Source: Echinococcus granulosus
Lineage: Eukaryota > Platyhelminthes > Cestoda > Cyclophyllidea > Taeniidae
Direction of reading: 5' to 3'
Length of the DNA stretch: 64,000 nt
Assembly: GCF_000524195.1 (NCBI RefSeq)
Contig: NW_020170424.1
Coordinates: 534,644-598,643 of the forward strand
In this document: piece after piece, positions 1 to 13,300 of the stretch
Numbering within the stretch: position 1 is the first letter of the stretch
How the letters are laid out: each line of letters begins with the position of its first letter
Notes under the pieces: model-generated
Databases searched by the model: none
What the model was told of the DNA's origin: nothing
What the model saw: the letters and a program-made list of their open reading frames with translations, nothing else
Made by a program: the position numbers and the translations under genes

Positions 1-351
1 AGACAAGGCTATAAAAACCCTTTCCAATTTTAAAGTAGCCCATGCTATCCCTTTTATCCCCCAAAAATATGTCAACAGATTCGTTTAACCCACTTCTTTG
101 TTATTATGACACATTTAACTCTCTGTCAGTCGATTATTATGTTACCGAATTTTCGCACTAAAAATGAGGATTTAAAAAGGCGGGATCCTTTCAAAGTGGA
201 ATTGGAAAAAGGAAATAAACTAAAATTAACTCATTTTGGGTTAAAAATTTGTTTAGTTTGAAAATTTAATTCGTAAGTGTGTTAGAAGTGCAAACCTCTG
301 CGGTGGGAATATAAATTGTATATTACTGAAATTTGGCGGTACTTCTTTCAG

Positions 352-517
352 TACAGATTTAAACAAAGTACTCATTGACATCCTTAGAACCTTCAGCTTG
401 ACCGATTTACTAGAGCGAGTAAGCAGTCCCAAACGAGCGTTCCACCCTGAGAGGAAGAGAAAGAAAGCAACGCCTTCCAGTTCTTTTGACCTGAGAGGTA
501 GAGAATTAGCAGAAAAG
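352..517 (+). CDS. Coding-like segment, possible exon of unknown gene or PDE4 isoform
   Basis: Bounded by TTCTTTCAG and AAG/GTAAAA. Open frame includes TDLNKVLIDILRTFSLTDLL and PKRAFHPERKRKKATPSSS, amphipathic then basic. The frame stays open on both sides. It ends in phase 0, which does not fit the 3362 exon, and I recognise no family. It may be a shadow of an AT-poor patch. Confidence 0.2.
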
Positions 518-924
518 GTAAAAAGAAAATTCCTCGAGCAGAATTCTTCATCAAAATTAAATTTTACCACCTACATGATCACCAGGATTGGCGGCTTATG
601 AAATATGGCTTTACTTTAGCATAGTTCCACCCCCAGTGCCAACTCTTGGGAAGTTTCTTTCATAACGGTCATTTTGGCCACCACGCAGTGCTCCCTGCAT
701 CCCTCACCTTTTACCCACTGCTAGCCTTTACATGAGTGCGACAATCACGAGGTGCAATGTTGTTTAAAGATGACAAATCTTAAGAGGAACTTAAGGTGTT
801 TTGCCCCTACTTAGAGCCAAACATCATTAAAACGCCAGTATAACTCCCCCAGTAGTTTTCCAATTTTTATCCTTCAAAAGGTGATTAAATAGTTGGTTTC
901 TGATAGCTTAATCCTGCACCTTCC

Positions 925-945
925 GGTGTGTGTGTGTGTGTGTGT
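925..945. repeat. (GT)n microsatellite
   Basis: About ten GT units, 25 bp upstream of the candidate PDE4 form A start codon. Confidence 0.95.
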
Positions 946-969
946 CTCATTTGCAACACCACAAAGTAA

Positions 970-1370
970 ATGGCGAAATGCGATTGCCTGCCTTTGAAAA
1001 GCGCGCACATCTCCACACGCAAGTCTGATTGGTCCTCTGGTGAAGCGCAGAACTCCCAGTCAACTTGTGGGGCTCGCCGAGGCAGATTGCCGTCGTACTT
1101 ACAACACCAGGGACACGCGCAGAGTATGGCATCGTCAGCCTCCTCCTCCGCCTCCTCCACCCGATACAACCAAATACGTCTACGAAGAGTTAGTTTGAAT
1201 GCCGAGAACCTTGTCACTCAACCTAAGGTCATTGGACGGCATTTGAGGCGCCTGAGGGAACCTGTTTACAGCCGAAAGTACTCAGATAGAATCTTCACGC
1301 ATACCCACTTAAGTGGGATAAAATCCTCGCCACCTGATTATCATGAGGTTTCTGGAAAGACGTCAGGCTC
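970..1370 (+). CDS. PDE4: PDE4 long form A, candidate first coding exon
   Basis: Open frame from an ATG at 970 to a consensus donor GTGAGT at 1371, ending in phase 2. That is the phase needed by the UCR1 exon at 3362. It encodes about 133 residues, Ser- and Arg-rich, with a basic RRVS site and an SSASSSASS stretch. It lies in a GC- and CpG-richer island of otherwise AT-rich DNA, as expected for a promoter-proximal exon. I do not recognise a conserved domain; PDE4 long-form N-termini are poorly conserved. Support is the frame, the donor and the phase, not homology. A more distant first exon outside the window is the alternative. Confidence 0.55.
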
Positions 1371-4300
1371 GTGAGTTGAAGTCAAGACATCCCCAAAATT
1401 AGCCTATTTTATTCCTGAAGAATTAATAATACTGGTATAAAATAAATTTTGTTTAATTTAGACACACCACATTTCTAAATTTCTTCTTTTTTTGTGATTT
1501 TCTCTAATTTGTAAAGATATAGTATTTTCTTAGTAATTTCCTTTCCTCAACATGATTACACGAAGGTGGAGTTTCAAAATCAGATTTTTATTCGCTTTAT
1601 AACGCTACTTGCGATTTTGTGCTCTCTTTTAAGACATAATAATAATTTTTCTTTTTATGTGGGACCAACCAAGGGGCGAAAAATTATCACTCACTATCTT
1701 TATGCCTTCATGCATTATTTTGCCTCGTCAAATGGAGTTTTAGCCTTCTCTGTGTTCCTTCTGTAAGAATATTGAAAGAGACAATTGGTGGTACACATAA
1801 AACCACAGAAGAGCCTCCCCCTCCCCACCCCCTCCCCATGCTGCGTACCCCAATGTGTGAGATTGTAACCTTTTGAAAACTTTTTCCGTATTTAAAGTAA
1901 GAAAAAAGGGAAGCAAAGAGGAGGATAAAATGTGGGCCTAAGAGCCGTGATTTCTCACACACAAATTTGCCGCATTTGTGATTCAACTGCCGAATGTCAA
2001 CTGTACTTGTGCACACAGAGTAACCTCAACTCCACCCATTTATTTCGCACTTTCTCACAATATTTATAATCAAATTAGTAATTTGAATTGTAAAATAAAT
2101 TTTTTACTGAGACTGACATTTTCCGAGTTTTGTTTAAATGACGCCCGGATGAGAGGTCCTATGTACAAACACCTGCATAGATTTAGAGGATTCGTTTTAT
2201 TAACTTCCTTCGTTCTTGATTTCAAGGGCATTTTACAAGTGGGCACTACTACCTCTCAGGAGGGGTGGTCTTGCCCCCTGCTTCCAGATGCCCATTTGAC
2301 ACTTTAAAGTGCTGTAGATGATTTGAAGTAATCACTTCGTCCTAATCAAGAGCCAACAGGAAGATTTCCTTTCCGTTTTAGCAAAAAAGAAGGAAAAGAC
2401 ATTTAAATGCATTTTCTACTTTTCTTCTCCTCTATGGATGACAGGTCAAGGAAAAAAGTCTTTTGTACCCAGTACTTCCTCTTAAAGAATAAAAAGGAAT
2501 CAAATTTATTTCCGCGGATCGATTTCAAAACTTTATTTGTTATCCTTCCCGAAAAATGGCCTGTCCTTTTGAAATAACAAAATATTTACGAATTATTTTT
2601 GTGTTATTACTCATTGACAGTTTGCTAGCAAAAAATCGATAAACACCAGCCCTTTACATCATCTATTGATTTTCTGTCGAGCACATCATTAATCAATACT
2701 GGAATTCCGGGGTTTGATTATGCCATTCTTATCTGCTAAAGTTTTCATTTTGACATCAATTCTAATCCAGTAGTACATCAAACGTCACAGAGTTAAGCAG
2801 ATACCTAGTTTATGAAAAAATTAACTTTTTTAAAACCTTCCCTTTCCTGCTCACTTTTGTGCTTAATTGTGATCTTTTTGACAAAAATTCACATGTATAC
2901 AAACGCACAACTCTTAACAAGACCTTAGCACTTTTGACGTCCTAGAGAAGGCAAAGATGCTTCAACTTGGATGGGTACAATAATAGGTGAAGGGAATAAA
3001 GCGGTGTTTCTGCTTTTATTGGAAGAAATTTAGGTCTCGGTAAATTTTTCAGTTCTATGGGTATTCACAAGGAGACTGGAGGGCGTGTGTGGTTGTTTAC
3101 CGACCTGAAAGTGTATCTATCCTTGAATTACTTTGCCTTTTTTTCTTGCTCTTCTACAATGACCGGAAACTTTGCCAATATTCAAAGAATTCTACTGTTT
3201 TTGCATTCCAATATTAACGTTTGTTGTATATGCAAAGTTTGACATGCTTCTTTGTATTATATTTCAGTTTTTGGACCGCTAATTAGATGTAAGGCCCTAT
3301 GAGAACTCTCGGGTTCGCCATTTACGCAATTACTTAAAGAGATTTTTAAAAAAAAAAACAGATCCTCTGCAACTTGTAGAACCAGCAGTCTGGGCGAGGA
3401 TGCGGGAGATTTCGACTTTTCCGACGTCCACTCCAGCTGTCTGGCCCTCAATCCGACCCCAAATCGGCGAACCTCATTCCTCTACCGTCCTGACTCGAGC
3501 GGGGATGCCTCCTCCTACAGCTCTCGCCGACCTTCTGTGTCGTGTGGCGACGCCGTGAATTTGTAAGTTAATTCATCCTTTCAAAAGTGCAATCACTTTT
3601 GAGTTAGACCCAATGTGAAAATTGAAGAATATTGCAAGCTTGCCTGCACACTTTCCCCATATTTGGATTATACTGTTTTGACTTACCACCTACGCATTTG
3701 TTTTTGCAAGTGGGCTAAAGAGTTGATGGAAGGTTTTTTAAAAATGCATTACCTTTCATGCGTCGATGTTAACAACAAGTAGAGGGAAGAATTTTTACAA
3801 ATAGGCAAAGGATGTGACATTTTAAGATATAAACCCAAATTCCCAAAATTTTGATATAGGAAAAGTAGAACAACTTAAAATTTTGTTATACTCAACAAAG
3901 TAAAGACATTTTAAACATTTTAACTGAATCCAGCTTCCTCTATCAGTCTCTGACTAGCGATTGACCTAAGTTCCAGCCTATCTGTAATTGCAAACTCAAC
4001 TTATGGCTCGGTAAATAAAAGTAGTCGGTTGTCAAGTATCGCACAGAATTGAATTTGATCTACCACAAAAACCAAATTTACCTCAAATTTCCCTTTTTCC
4101 TAATAGGTTACAATTTTGAAACACAGTTTTAAGTATTTAAATTGTTAGGAAGATGGAGGAAATTGCTGTAGTCCCTAATCAGGCTTTACTAAAGCTGCCA
4201 TGTTTAATTTATCAACTAAAATCCTTTAAATAAAAGTTTTTTTTCCTTAGATCTACTAATGACAGCTATAAATGCTGACTCCATTTCTTCACGTATTATA

Positions 4301-7300
4301 TTAACTCCGGTATATCATTAATATGTTTTATTTAAAGTTTACAGGCATATTTGCTGAAAATTCACTTAGTATTTTGTCCCAAGTCTTTATTTTTGCAAAG
4401 CACTTTGTACAAATCACATATTTCTGTTTCTTCTCTCCTGAAAATTTGTTAAAATCGACTAATATTAAAGTTTAAAAGGTCACATTCAAATCCAAATGGT
4501 CCATCGTAGAGTTGTTCCATACCCCGAATTCCCTGTAAGTAAGCACTTGGACGCAATTAAGTATCTATACCACATAAAAGACCATTTCGCCTGTAAATCC
4601 TGGTGGCCTCCATAAATTGTCACCAAGCAGAGAAGTCTTTGCGCTTTTACAAAATTGATAATGCGAAATTTTGCGTTATTAGAACCATAAGGTGAAGGGG
4701 AACCTGCTCATTTGTTTTATAAACTCGTCTCTTACTTAATGGAGTTGAAGTGTACTATCTTACGTCAATCCACTCATGAATTCAAAATATTACAGTTTGA
4801 AATTCCAACGTATGTTAAGGATGACTCTGAATAATTTTTACTTGTCAAAATAAGCACCAGTAATTAACTAATTTATCTATACGGCTGGTTTCGTGTATGT
4901 TCGGTGGCTTAAATCTACATCAAATAATAAGCGTTTTCCTAAAACTAAAACAAATATTTATTTATTTTACTGGAGCTCATGCAAACTCGAAATTTAGATC
5001 CACTTGTTTTTAGTAGATCTAGCAAAATATAGAAGAACAAAAAACTGCTTTCTGAACGCACTAGAAAATGGACTGATCGGTTCAGAGGATATCCAGGTCA
5101 GATTCCAAATGACAAATGCCCTGTTCGAGTCAAAAATCCAGGCAGAAAAAATTTCAGATTGTTTTTTAAAACCATTGATGACCACCTTTGAATTTCGTCT
5201 TATTATAACATGTTTTTCCATCAAATAAATTGTTTTTTCAACTCTGCCCAAAAATTAGAACCCTACCCAGCACATAATCTTTAGGAATATACTGTGGGTA
5301 TGTGATATTTTACCTCTAACTGATGCCTTAAGTATGCAGAAGAAATTACTTTTTCTTAGTGGATGTAACCTACCATTCACTCATTCATTGCCTTATCGGT
5401 GCCTCTTTAGACGTTTCAGGGCAAAAGTTAAACATGAAATAACCAAAACCGAAGATAAAGACATCTACTTTAGAAAAGTTTTAGGCCATTTGCAAGCAAA
5501 ATTAGTAAAGTCGTAATCGATGAGCAAGTGAATCCCTTTTCCCCTTATCCTGATAGAATATATATTATAATTTGCCCTAGCAACACTATATACTTAAAGT
5601 GGGAGGTGAATGACCTTCGATCAGCTAATTGACCAATCACTCTTTAGACTTGTGACCCTGTAATTAATAATAATTGCTATTGAGTCAAATTTTGACTATG
5701 GGGAGTAAAAAGTAAAACTGTAGATGTGCAAACTATCAAATACATTAATTTCTTTGCTAATTGGCATACTTGCAGAACCTTTTAGTGGCAGAAGACCATT
5801 TTTAAAATCTGGGGATAATATTTTGCCTTAAAATTTAACCACAGTTGTTTTTACAGAGAAAAAGCACTTTTGCTAGTCGATTAATTTCCTGGTCTCTTCC
5901 GAGCCAACAGCTAATTAGCGAATCCAAATAAGTCATACTCCAAAGAGAAAACAGATGCATAAATATAAGGAAAATAATGGGAGATTTAACCCTATAAATA
6001 GGCCATATTTCATGGCAAGACCGTAACCACATAATACTGTCTTCGTGTAGCCTGATTTCCTTGCATCTACAAATGCGCATCACAGCCTTTTCTCCACGCT
6101 ATTCGGCGCGTCTTTTTTATTTTAAAACAAAAGACTGACGCGGAGGTGATGAATGTGCACGAGGCTCCAGCTCTGTCTATTTTTATCAGGTGCTAGCATT
6201 TAATCTGTTGGGGTGAGTGACTTCCCTTTTTATTATCACCTTTAAATGACTTTCGCATTAAAAGAAATATATTTGCTAATTTTTTTCACCTCTGAATTTG
6301 AAAAAAGTAGGTGTGGTGGTGGTAAATGCTAAATTTCAGTCGCGCTTACCCTAAATTAATCAACTACGGATCTCTCTACCGATTTGCGTCATCGTTTTCG
6401 TACAGTCCATACTTTTGTAATTTTAAATCGCCTAATTAAATCGCAGCTCGCTGTGCACATGTCCAATTTGACCGCTTTTTCGCTACTCTCTTTTCCTTAG
6501 TCCTTTGATCCTGGACGTTTTTAATTTTAAGCTCTGAGGATGTCTCCCCTCGGAGAGCACTTTGCCAATCAAACGATGTTTTGTTTTGCCATTCCATTTT
6601 AGAGTGTTGCAATATTTTCTCAGCTTTTTGCTATAGGCCATTCTTATGTCCATGAGTTAATGAATTGTGCACCATTCAGTGAAAAGACCAATTTCCCAAC
6701 CAGATAAGGGTTATTATCTAGTTCCCCCCTCCTCAGCCAATAGGATTCGACTCTGAGTGGATTTTGCTTAGAAGATTCTACTCAGTGGTAAAAATGCCTA
6801 TTTCACCTTTTCAACGGTATAGTCATTAGTATAGATCTTATTTGCGTTGTCAAAACAAAAAAGATAAAGTGCACATTTTTCCCTCCCATATTTCCTCTCC
6901 CCTGTGATGTATAAAAATATAAATTTGTTTTTAGAAGGGTATCTCACTAATTGTTAATAATATTCTGATAAAGTTATCCTCAGTTAATTAATTTAATCAG
7001 CCGGATGTCTTGCTACGACGCCCGTAATTCCTCCTTATTGAATAAGGTGGAAGTGAATTGGATTAGGGAGACTGGGATCATCCCTTTTGGTGGGCTAATC
7101 AAATCTCCTAATACCTCTACCTAGAGCATGAAATGTCACTTGTTTTAACACTGCCTGGATTGAAGTGTATCACTTTTGTTACGGCGGTAACGGAGTACGG
7201 CAACATTTCCGCTTATGATAGCACTAATGAGTAACATTTTCACCTCTTGTTTGCAAGAAAATGATAGGTAGTTTGTCAAATTTCATTTCAACTCTTTTGA

Positions 7301-10300
7301 TTACGCATGTAATGATAAACCGGATTTAAAATTAGGAGTCACTTCTGCTATTTCTGAACCTAATTATCATTGACTGCAGCCACTTTTGAGCCCAAATCTG
7401 ATTGGCTGTGCAGCTGACCTTTCATGCGCCCTTGCTGCCTATTTTTCTCAATAACATATTTTTTTTAAATTAAATTTTGTTCTTTTTTTTTCGTTTCATA
7501 AATATCGAGCGATGTTTTAGCTAAGAGTATTTAAAATGGACTTAAAGTCTTCTATATTGTAGAGGGTCCTCGGAGATTTAAAAGAGAAGTTTACTTTTAA
7601 TCCAATAAAAGATTTGGAAGGCAATAGACATTGAATTAGGCCTCACTGCACTAAGATAATGACCAAACCTCGAAAACTGAGATGTCCGCCTACTTGCTTT
7701 TGCAAGTGAAATGCTCATTGTTTCACCACGTAGTTTTTCTCCCGTTCTGGGCCTTATCATCCTTCCCTTCCGGCCGCCACCAGTCTTGAATTAATCTATA
7801 AGCAACTGTGCGAAAGGTGCCAGTAAAGTTAGCAAAATCATGGACGGTATTTTAAAAACCACTTTTAATAATTAAGGCAAGGTCTTGCTGCAGTCACAGA
7901 ACTCAGGGTTGGAGTGAACTCTACATGGCGACTTGTCTTTGGAGGCCACTTAGTTGTGAGAGTTTGCACATTTGAATGAATTTTTCCACCTTCCATGGCA
8001 TTTAAGGGTGGCAGACATCAAACAAAGTTATGTGGATTGAGCTCACTCACCGCAACCACCAGCATAGCAGCCTGACAGTAGTGTTTCTCGATTTTGACTT
8101 TCTCGTGCTTGTCAAACACCACTAAAGTGCAACTGTCACCATCGAATTTGAGACTTAACGAATGGCAGTCCATCAAGTTGTCTAACCTGCTTACTTTTAT
8201 CTTTCTCTACCCTTTTTCGGTTCAACAAGACTTTCTCATTGAGGAGGCGCCAAGATTGGTCGTAAATCCTTCAGAGCAATGTAAGTTAGTGTGATTAAGC
8301 CGTTGACTCGTCTCCTCCACCCTCGTCGTTCTTTCGGAATAAGGCGAGTTCGGTGATCAGAAGTTAGCCCTTATTCTCAATGCGCAGTTAGTAATGGATG
8401 TTGCAATTACTCGGCGAGGAATCGCAAATTGTTGGTCGTATGTTAGGACCTTTATAGGACTCTGGAGAGAAACTTGTTTAATGCCTTTGTTGGAAGTCAC
8501 GTTATTTTTGCCCAGGAAAAGATATGCTCCTTGTACACTAACCAATTTAGCATCGTTGCTTGGACGAGAAGATCGAAACTTTCATCATCTTTAAATAAAC
8601 CTACTTTGATTGTTATGCGAACAAGCAACGCAGTCCGTGTGATAGTTGGTTAGCCGAGCGATAAAACTGCCTATGCAACTACAAAATCTTATTCGATCTG
8701 ATACGCCCTAGCATAAAGGTCTTGAGAGAGTGGGGTGGTGGATTTTATTTTACTTTTTGGGATAAGCAATAAAATCTTAGTTTCATCTCCCCCACCACAA
8801 CCACGGCTACCCTTGTAATCCATTCACGACTACCTCTTACGTAACCTTAAATTAGGGTTGCAGTAACTTTTCTGCTTAGCTGGGTTTTGCCATAATATAC
8901 ATATTTTTGATGAGCTCACTAAATCTGAGGAACTTTAACGAGGCTTTGCAATAAGTGAAGACTGTCCAATCACTAGCAGCGCGCATCCCACATGAAAGCG
9001 CCCATCTTATTTACCTCTCACAGATCTTTCCACCATCTGTCACTGCTGCGCTTGTTGTTTTTTTTCTCATCCACCTTTCTGGACTGTGTTACTAATTTCA
9101 GTTCATTTGCACACTGATTTTTCCCATCGTTAGTCAAGTTCAACAATTGTAGCTGTTTTGTTCTTCCCTATCGACATTCCATGGAGGACAACGGGGTGGA
9201 ATAAGTTGCAAGTCATTCCAAGGCTGACAAATTATTTTATTAACTAGACAACTTTCGGTGAGAGACAAGTAACTCTAATTAGGAAAGGGAATAGAAGACA
9301 TCACATTTATGGATATATTGCCATTTGAATGCAAATGACATTGGCACCGTCACCTCCCGCTCACTAATCAATGCGACAGCAGAGATGTCGACGCCTCCTC
9401 ACCGAAAAGACTCGCCTCGAAAGTTGATCTGTAGGGAACCAGCGACTTCGAGGAACTGTTTGACGCAAACTCGACGTGCTGATTGGACAAAACGTCCAAA
9501 AACTGGGCATTTTGTGTTACCACTTCATGATGCTTAATGAGTTTACACATTAATTCACTTTTGAATGATCTGTTACACTCGCAAATTTTAAAACCGCTAT
9601 GCAAAAGGGATAGGCTTCTGGGATTACTAAATAGTAAAGGCCGATGAGGATGCGAAAGCAGTCACGCTCTTTGGATTCACGGGGTAGTAACTTGGAGGCT
9701 GCATGAACTCCGAGGTGATGATCCGAAGTTCATTGTGGCTTTATTTTGTGCGAGACAAGAAAAGTAGCTGCGATAGTTTGAGCGTACGAGATAACCTACA
9801 AAGTCCTAGGAAATGGTTGTGGAAATGCAGTGTCAATGCTAATCACCATTTAAACTACGCTGACTACTGCTACCTATGCCAATCATCACTAGATTGGAGA
9901 TGAAGAGAGCTTCAGTGCTATCCATTAAAATTTGTCAGACAGCATTTTAGGGGCGAATAAATGCTTCTTCTTGCATTTAAAAGGACTATTTTAGTTATTC
10001 GCTTTGCCTCAGTGTAAAAATTCCTCAAGTTATGATTGCTCTTGACTGTTATGAATTAGTAATGAATATGTAATGCATTCTCGATGTCGACTGACAGGAT
10101 TTGTCTTTAGTCCGAGCCAAAATTAGCCACATTTCCAACTCGACTACAATACCACCCCTTTTCTTACCACAATTCGCCCATTTAGGAATTTCGGTTTAAA
10201 GTTTGTAAATAAGGGCAAATTTAGTTGGCACATCGTGATAAAAGTGCGCAGTAAACACCAAACCAAGTTATGCTATAACGTGGCGAAATTAAACAAATAC

Positions 10301-13300
10301 TCAATTTTTCCATGCAACTTTGCTTGCAGATGACAGCTGGTTATGGCTTTCATGAATCGGTACTGTTGAAAGTGTGCTTATCTGAGGCAGAAGAAGGAGT
10401 TATTTTGCCAATCGAGACCACTTTTTTTCCTTTTAACTAAAATCCACTATTTTACAGAGGAACTGTCATTTGAGGGCGACTTAACACCAACTCGTTTCCG
10501 CCAATAAATCTCTTTAGTTGAAAAGGCAACAAATTCGTGGCTTTAAGGATGGTATAAACCTCCAAATTTTGGTTTACGAAGGCTAAACAGTAATAGTGTC
10601 ATTTGAAAAATGTAACTGTTACGAATAAAAGTGTGTTTTTGGACCCAAGCAAAAAAAACCAGATTTAACTGCGCACAGTCTGAAATGTGTGATAATTTTG
10701 CCGTCCTGTTCATTCCTTTCCCTCCCTCTCTTTCTCCGCAGAGCGTAAATTGCGTAGATTTGCCAAGCAGCCTCAAAATGCCTGCTGACATTAGTAGTCA
10801 GGCTATCAGTCCCTTGACATCATTTCGAACCAACGGTCGGGCACTGTTGACAGTTCCTCCTCATACACCCAAACACTACTGACAAAGCGATTATGCTCAT
10901 ACCCAACAATCTCCACAATGACACAGAAGAAAGAGCTGAATGTGTTTGCCCATTGACAGGAAAATGTCAAGTATCAAATCAACTGAACTGTTTATTTTCG
11001 CAGTGATAAGTAAATAATGACACTAACCACCCAATATTATTGCCGCAGACAGTGACACTTTTGAAGGTAGGAAATTATAACCAAATCACGATTTATTTTA
11101 TTCGTTAGTAACATGTTCTGATCTATGGAAAGAGCTAGACTTCAATTAAACTTTTCATCTGTATCATTTATTTTGCGCAGTTAAAAACGTCGTTGTAAAC
11201 AAAGTGTGGAGCGAATGTGGTTTTATTAAAAATTGCTACAAATCCACCAACCGTTTTAATGACTTCATTGTATTTAAACTTTTAACGTTACATCATTTTG
11301 GTGACTAAACACATTGTCAGTGTAAGTACATTTGTTTCTATCTTTCTGTCAAATCTGCTCATCATTATGCTGACAAAAGGCCTTTCAATCTGGCAGGAAA
11401 ACAAACCACCATACTGTCTACTACGTGTCCATTTAATTGTTCACAACAGACTGAGTGAATTGCGCTCATTTTATGCCTTATTCTGCGTTTTAAAAAAACC
11501 AGAAGAAAAGATAAAATCTCTTTCCTTCTGGAAATTTGCCAATTTCCAACTTTCATTCTCCATTAATTTTAGGAAAGGAGAAGAAAAAACACAGGCTACG
11601 CTTGATCCTACTTTATGATCCCATGGCTACAATGATAGAAAAAAAGATGTCATAATTAAGGTTTGATTAATATTTTACCCTAATTCATTTCTTGTCAGCT
11701 TTTTAACCAATCAGGAGGGAATCCGTTTGGATTTTTTGATTTCTTCCACTTAATTGGTTTGTTTGATCTATCAATCAGAGGCAAAGTACCTTGGGAACAG
11801 GTGAATTTGAGAACGATGGCACAACGCTTTGAAAACATTATTTTCGCCCGCTTAATCACGCATTAGGAAGGCTGTGTCCATTTACCCAGAAATTTCGAGC
11901 GACAATGACGTAAGCATTGGCACCATTTAAAAAGCGAAACTGCTTCTTAAATTGTGCCAACTCGTCATATTTCCAGGTGGCTATTAATGTAAAATGGGTT
12001 GTATCGGGATACCCATTTATTCACAGTCGGCTTTCCGGTTTGGCTGTTATATCCCTTCTGTAAACAGTAGCATGAGTTCGCGGAGTCAAAACTTTTGATT
12101 AAATCTGTTGCTCGTTTCTGTCACCTAATTAAGAACTTACCAAAAATTCATTAAAATTTAGTACAAGTGTGCAAACTATGTATGCTTTGTGATAGATTAT
12201 CCCTTAAAAGAGGATATTTAGGGTTTCATTTGTGCCTCTTTATGGATGTATCCTTGACTGCCTGTGGTCGTAATGGCGTAATCAAATCTCCCGTCACTGA
12301 TGCTGACATTACATTTTCTGGATGCTGATCGGCCAGAATTCGTTTGATCGACATTCTACAGCCAGTAAATTCTGCCTGCCATTTGCCTTTCTTGAGTAAT
12401 TTCCCTAAAAGCACCAGGAAAGTATCACACTCATAAATCCCCATATTTGCTTCAGCATTGTAGGCATTTCATTAGAGATTATTTCGAGTTATCTCAGTGC
12501 CATCTTGTTCCACTACTCGCCATCAAGCGGAAATTGAGATGGAAGTAGTTCTCTGAAGTCGTCGTGGTTTTATTGACTTTTTTATTATGAATGCTTCCGG
12601 ACTCAAGTACGCCCATCACATAGTTGCCGTTTGTAGCCTTTTTGCTAGGTATACAGTCTCTAAAGTGAGGGATAATGTCCTTCTTTTGAAGTGGATTTGT
12701 CATGCAGGGCGGGAATTAAGTTTATTCTTGGCCTAGGGAGGCGCTGTGAAATTAAGCGGAGCTCTGCCCTATCGCCCCGTTAAGTAGTGGGGAGACTAAA
12801 ACGATCTGTGTAATAAAATTCCTTGTAATAATAATAAACTGGCGGCAAAGGTAAAGCGTTAGAAAAATCCAAATTTTAAGGAACTGACTCCAACATTTTA
12901 CCCTTACTAGAATATCAAAGAACTTATTCAAAACTCCGCCTATGTTTTAAATTCGAATAATACCTTTAAAGCTGTCTCATATATGCGTGAGTGAATTTGT
13001 GCTTGCGCGGATTTTTTTTATAAACCGAAACAGTTTTGTCCAAACCATTAATCCCGTTCGGGAGATGTCCAGTGGTTCAAAAACAGAGCACCCAAAAAGG
13101 AAGATTGCATTCTAACACAACCGTTGCAAATAATTTATCACGAGCGTTTCGAAGGCTCAAAATAGTCCCTGTTCCTTCCCCCCTCCAGAAAAAAATGTTC
13201 CCCGTCCAACATCGTGGCAAGATGTTGAACATTGGACTCGTTTGTTCGGAACTTTTGCTGTTTTTTTTTTCATAATTCTTTTTTTTTAAAACAGTCTAGT

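Larger units (their letters stand above)
1..969. other. Upstream of PDE4 first modelled exon
   Basis: AT-rich. Holds the weak coding-like segment at 352-517 and the (GT)n run. No TATA box or complete gene seen. Unmapped 5' PDE4 sequence may be here. Confidence 0.5.
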
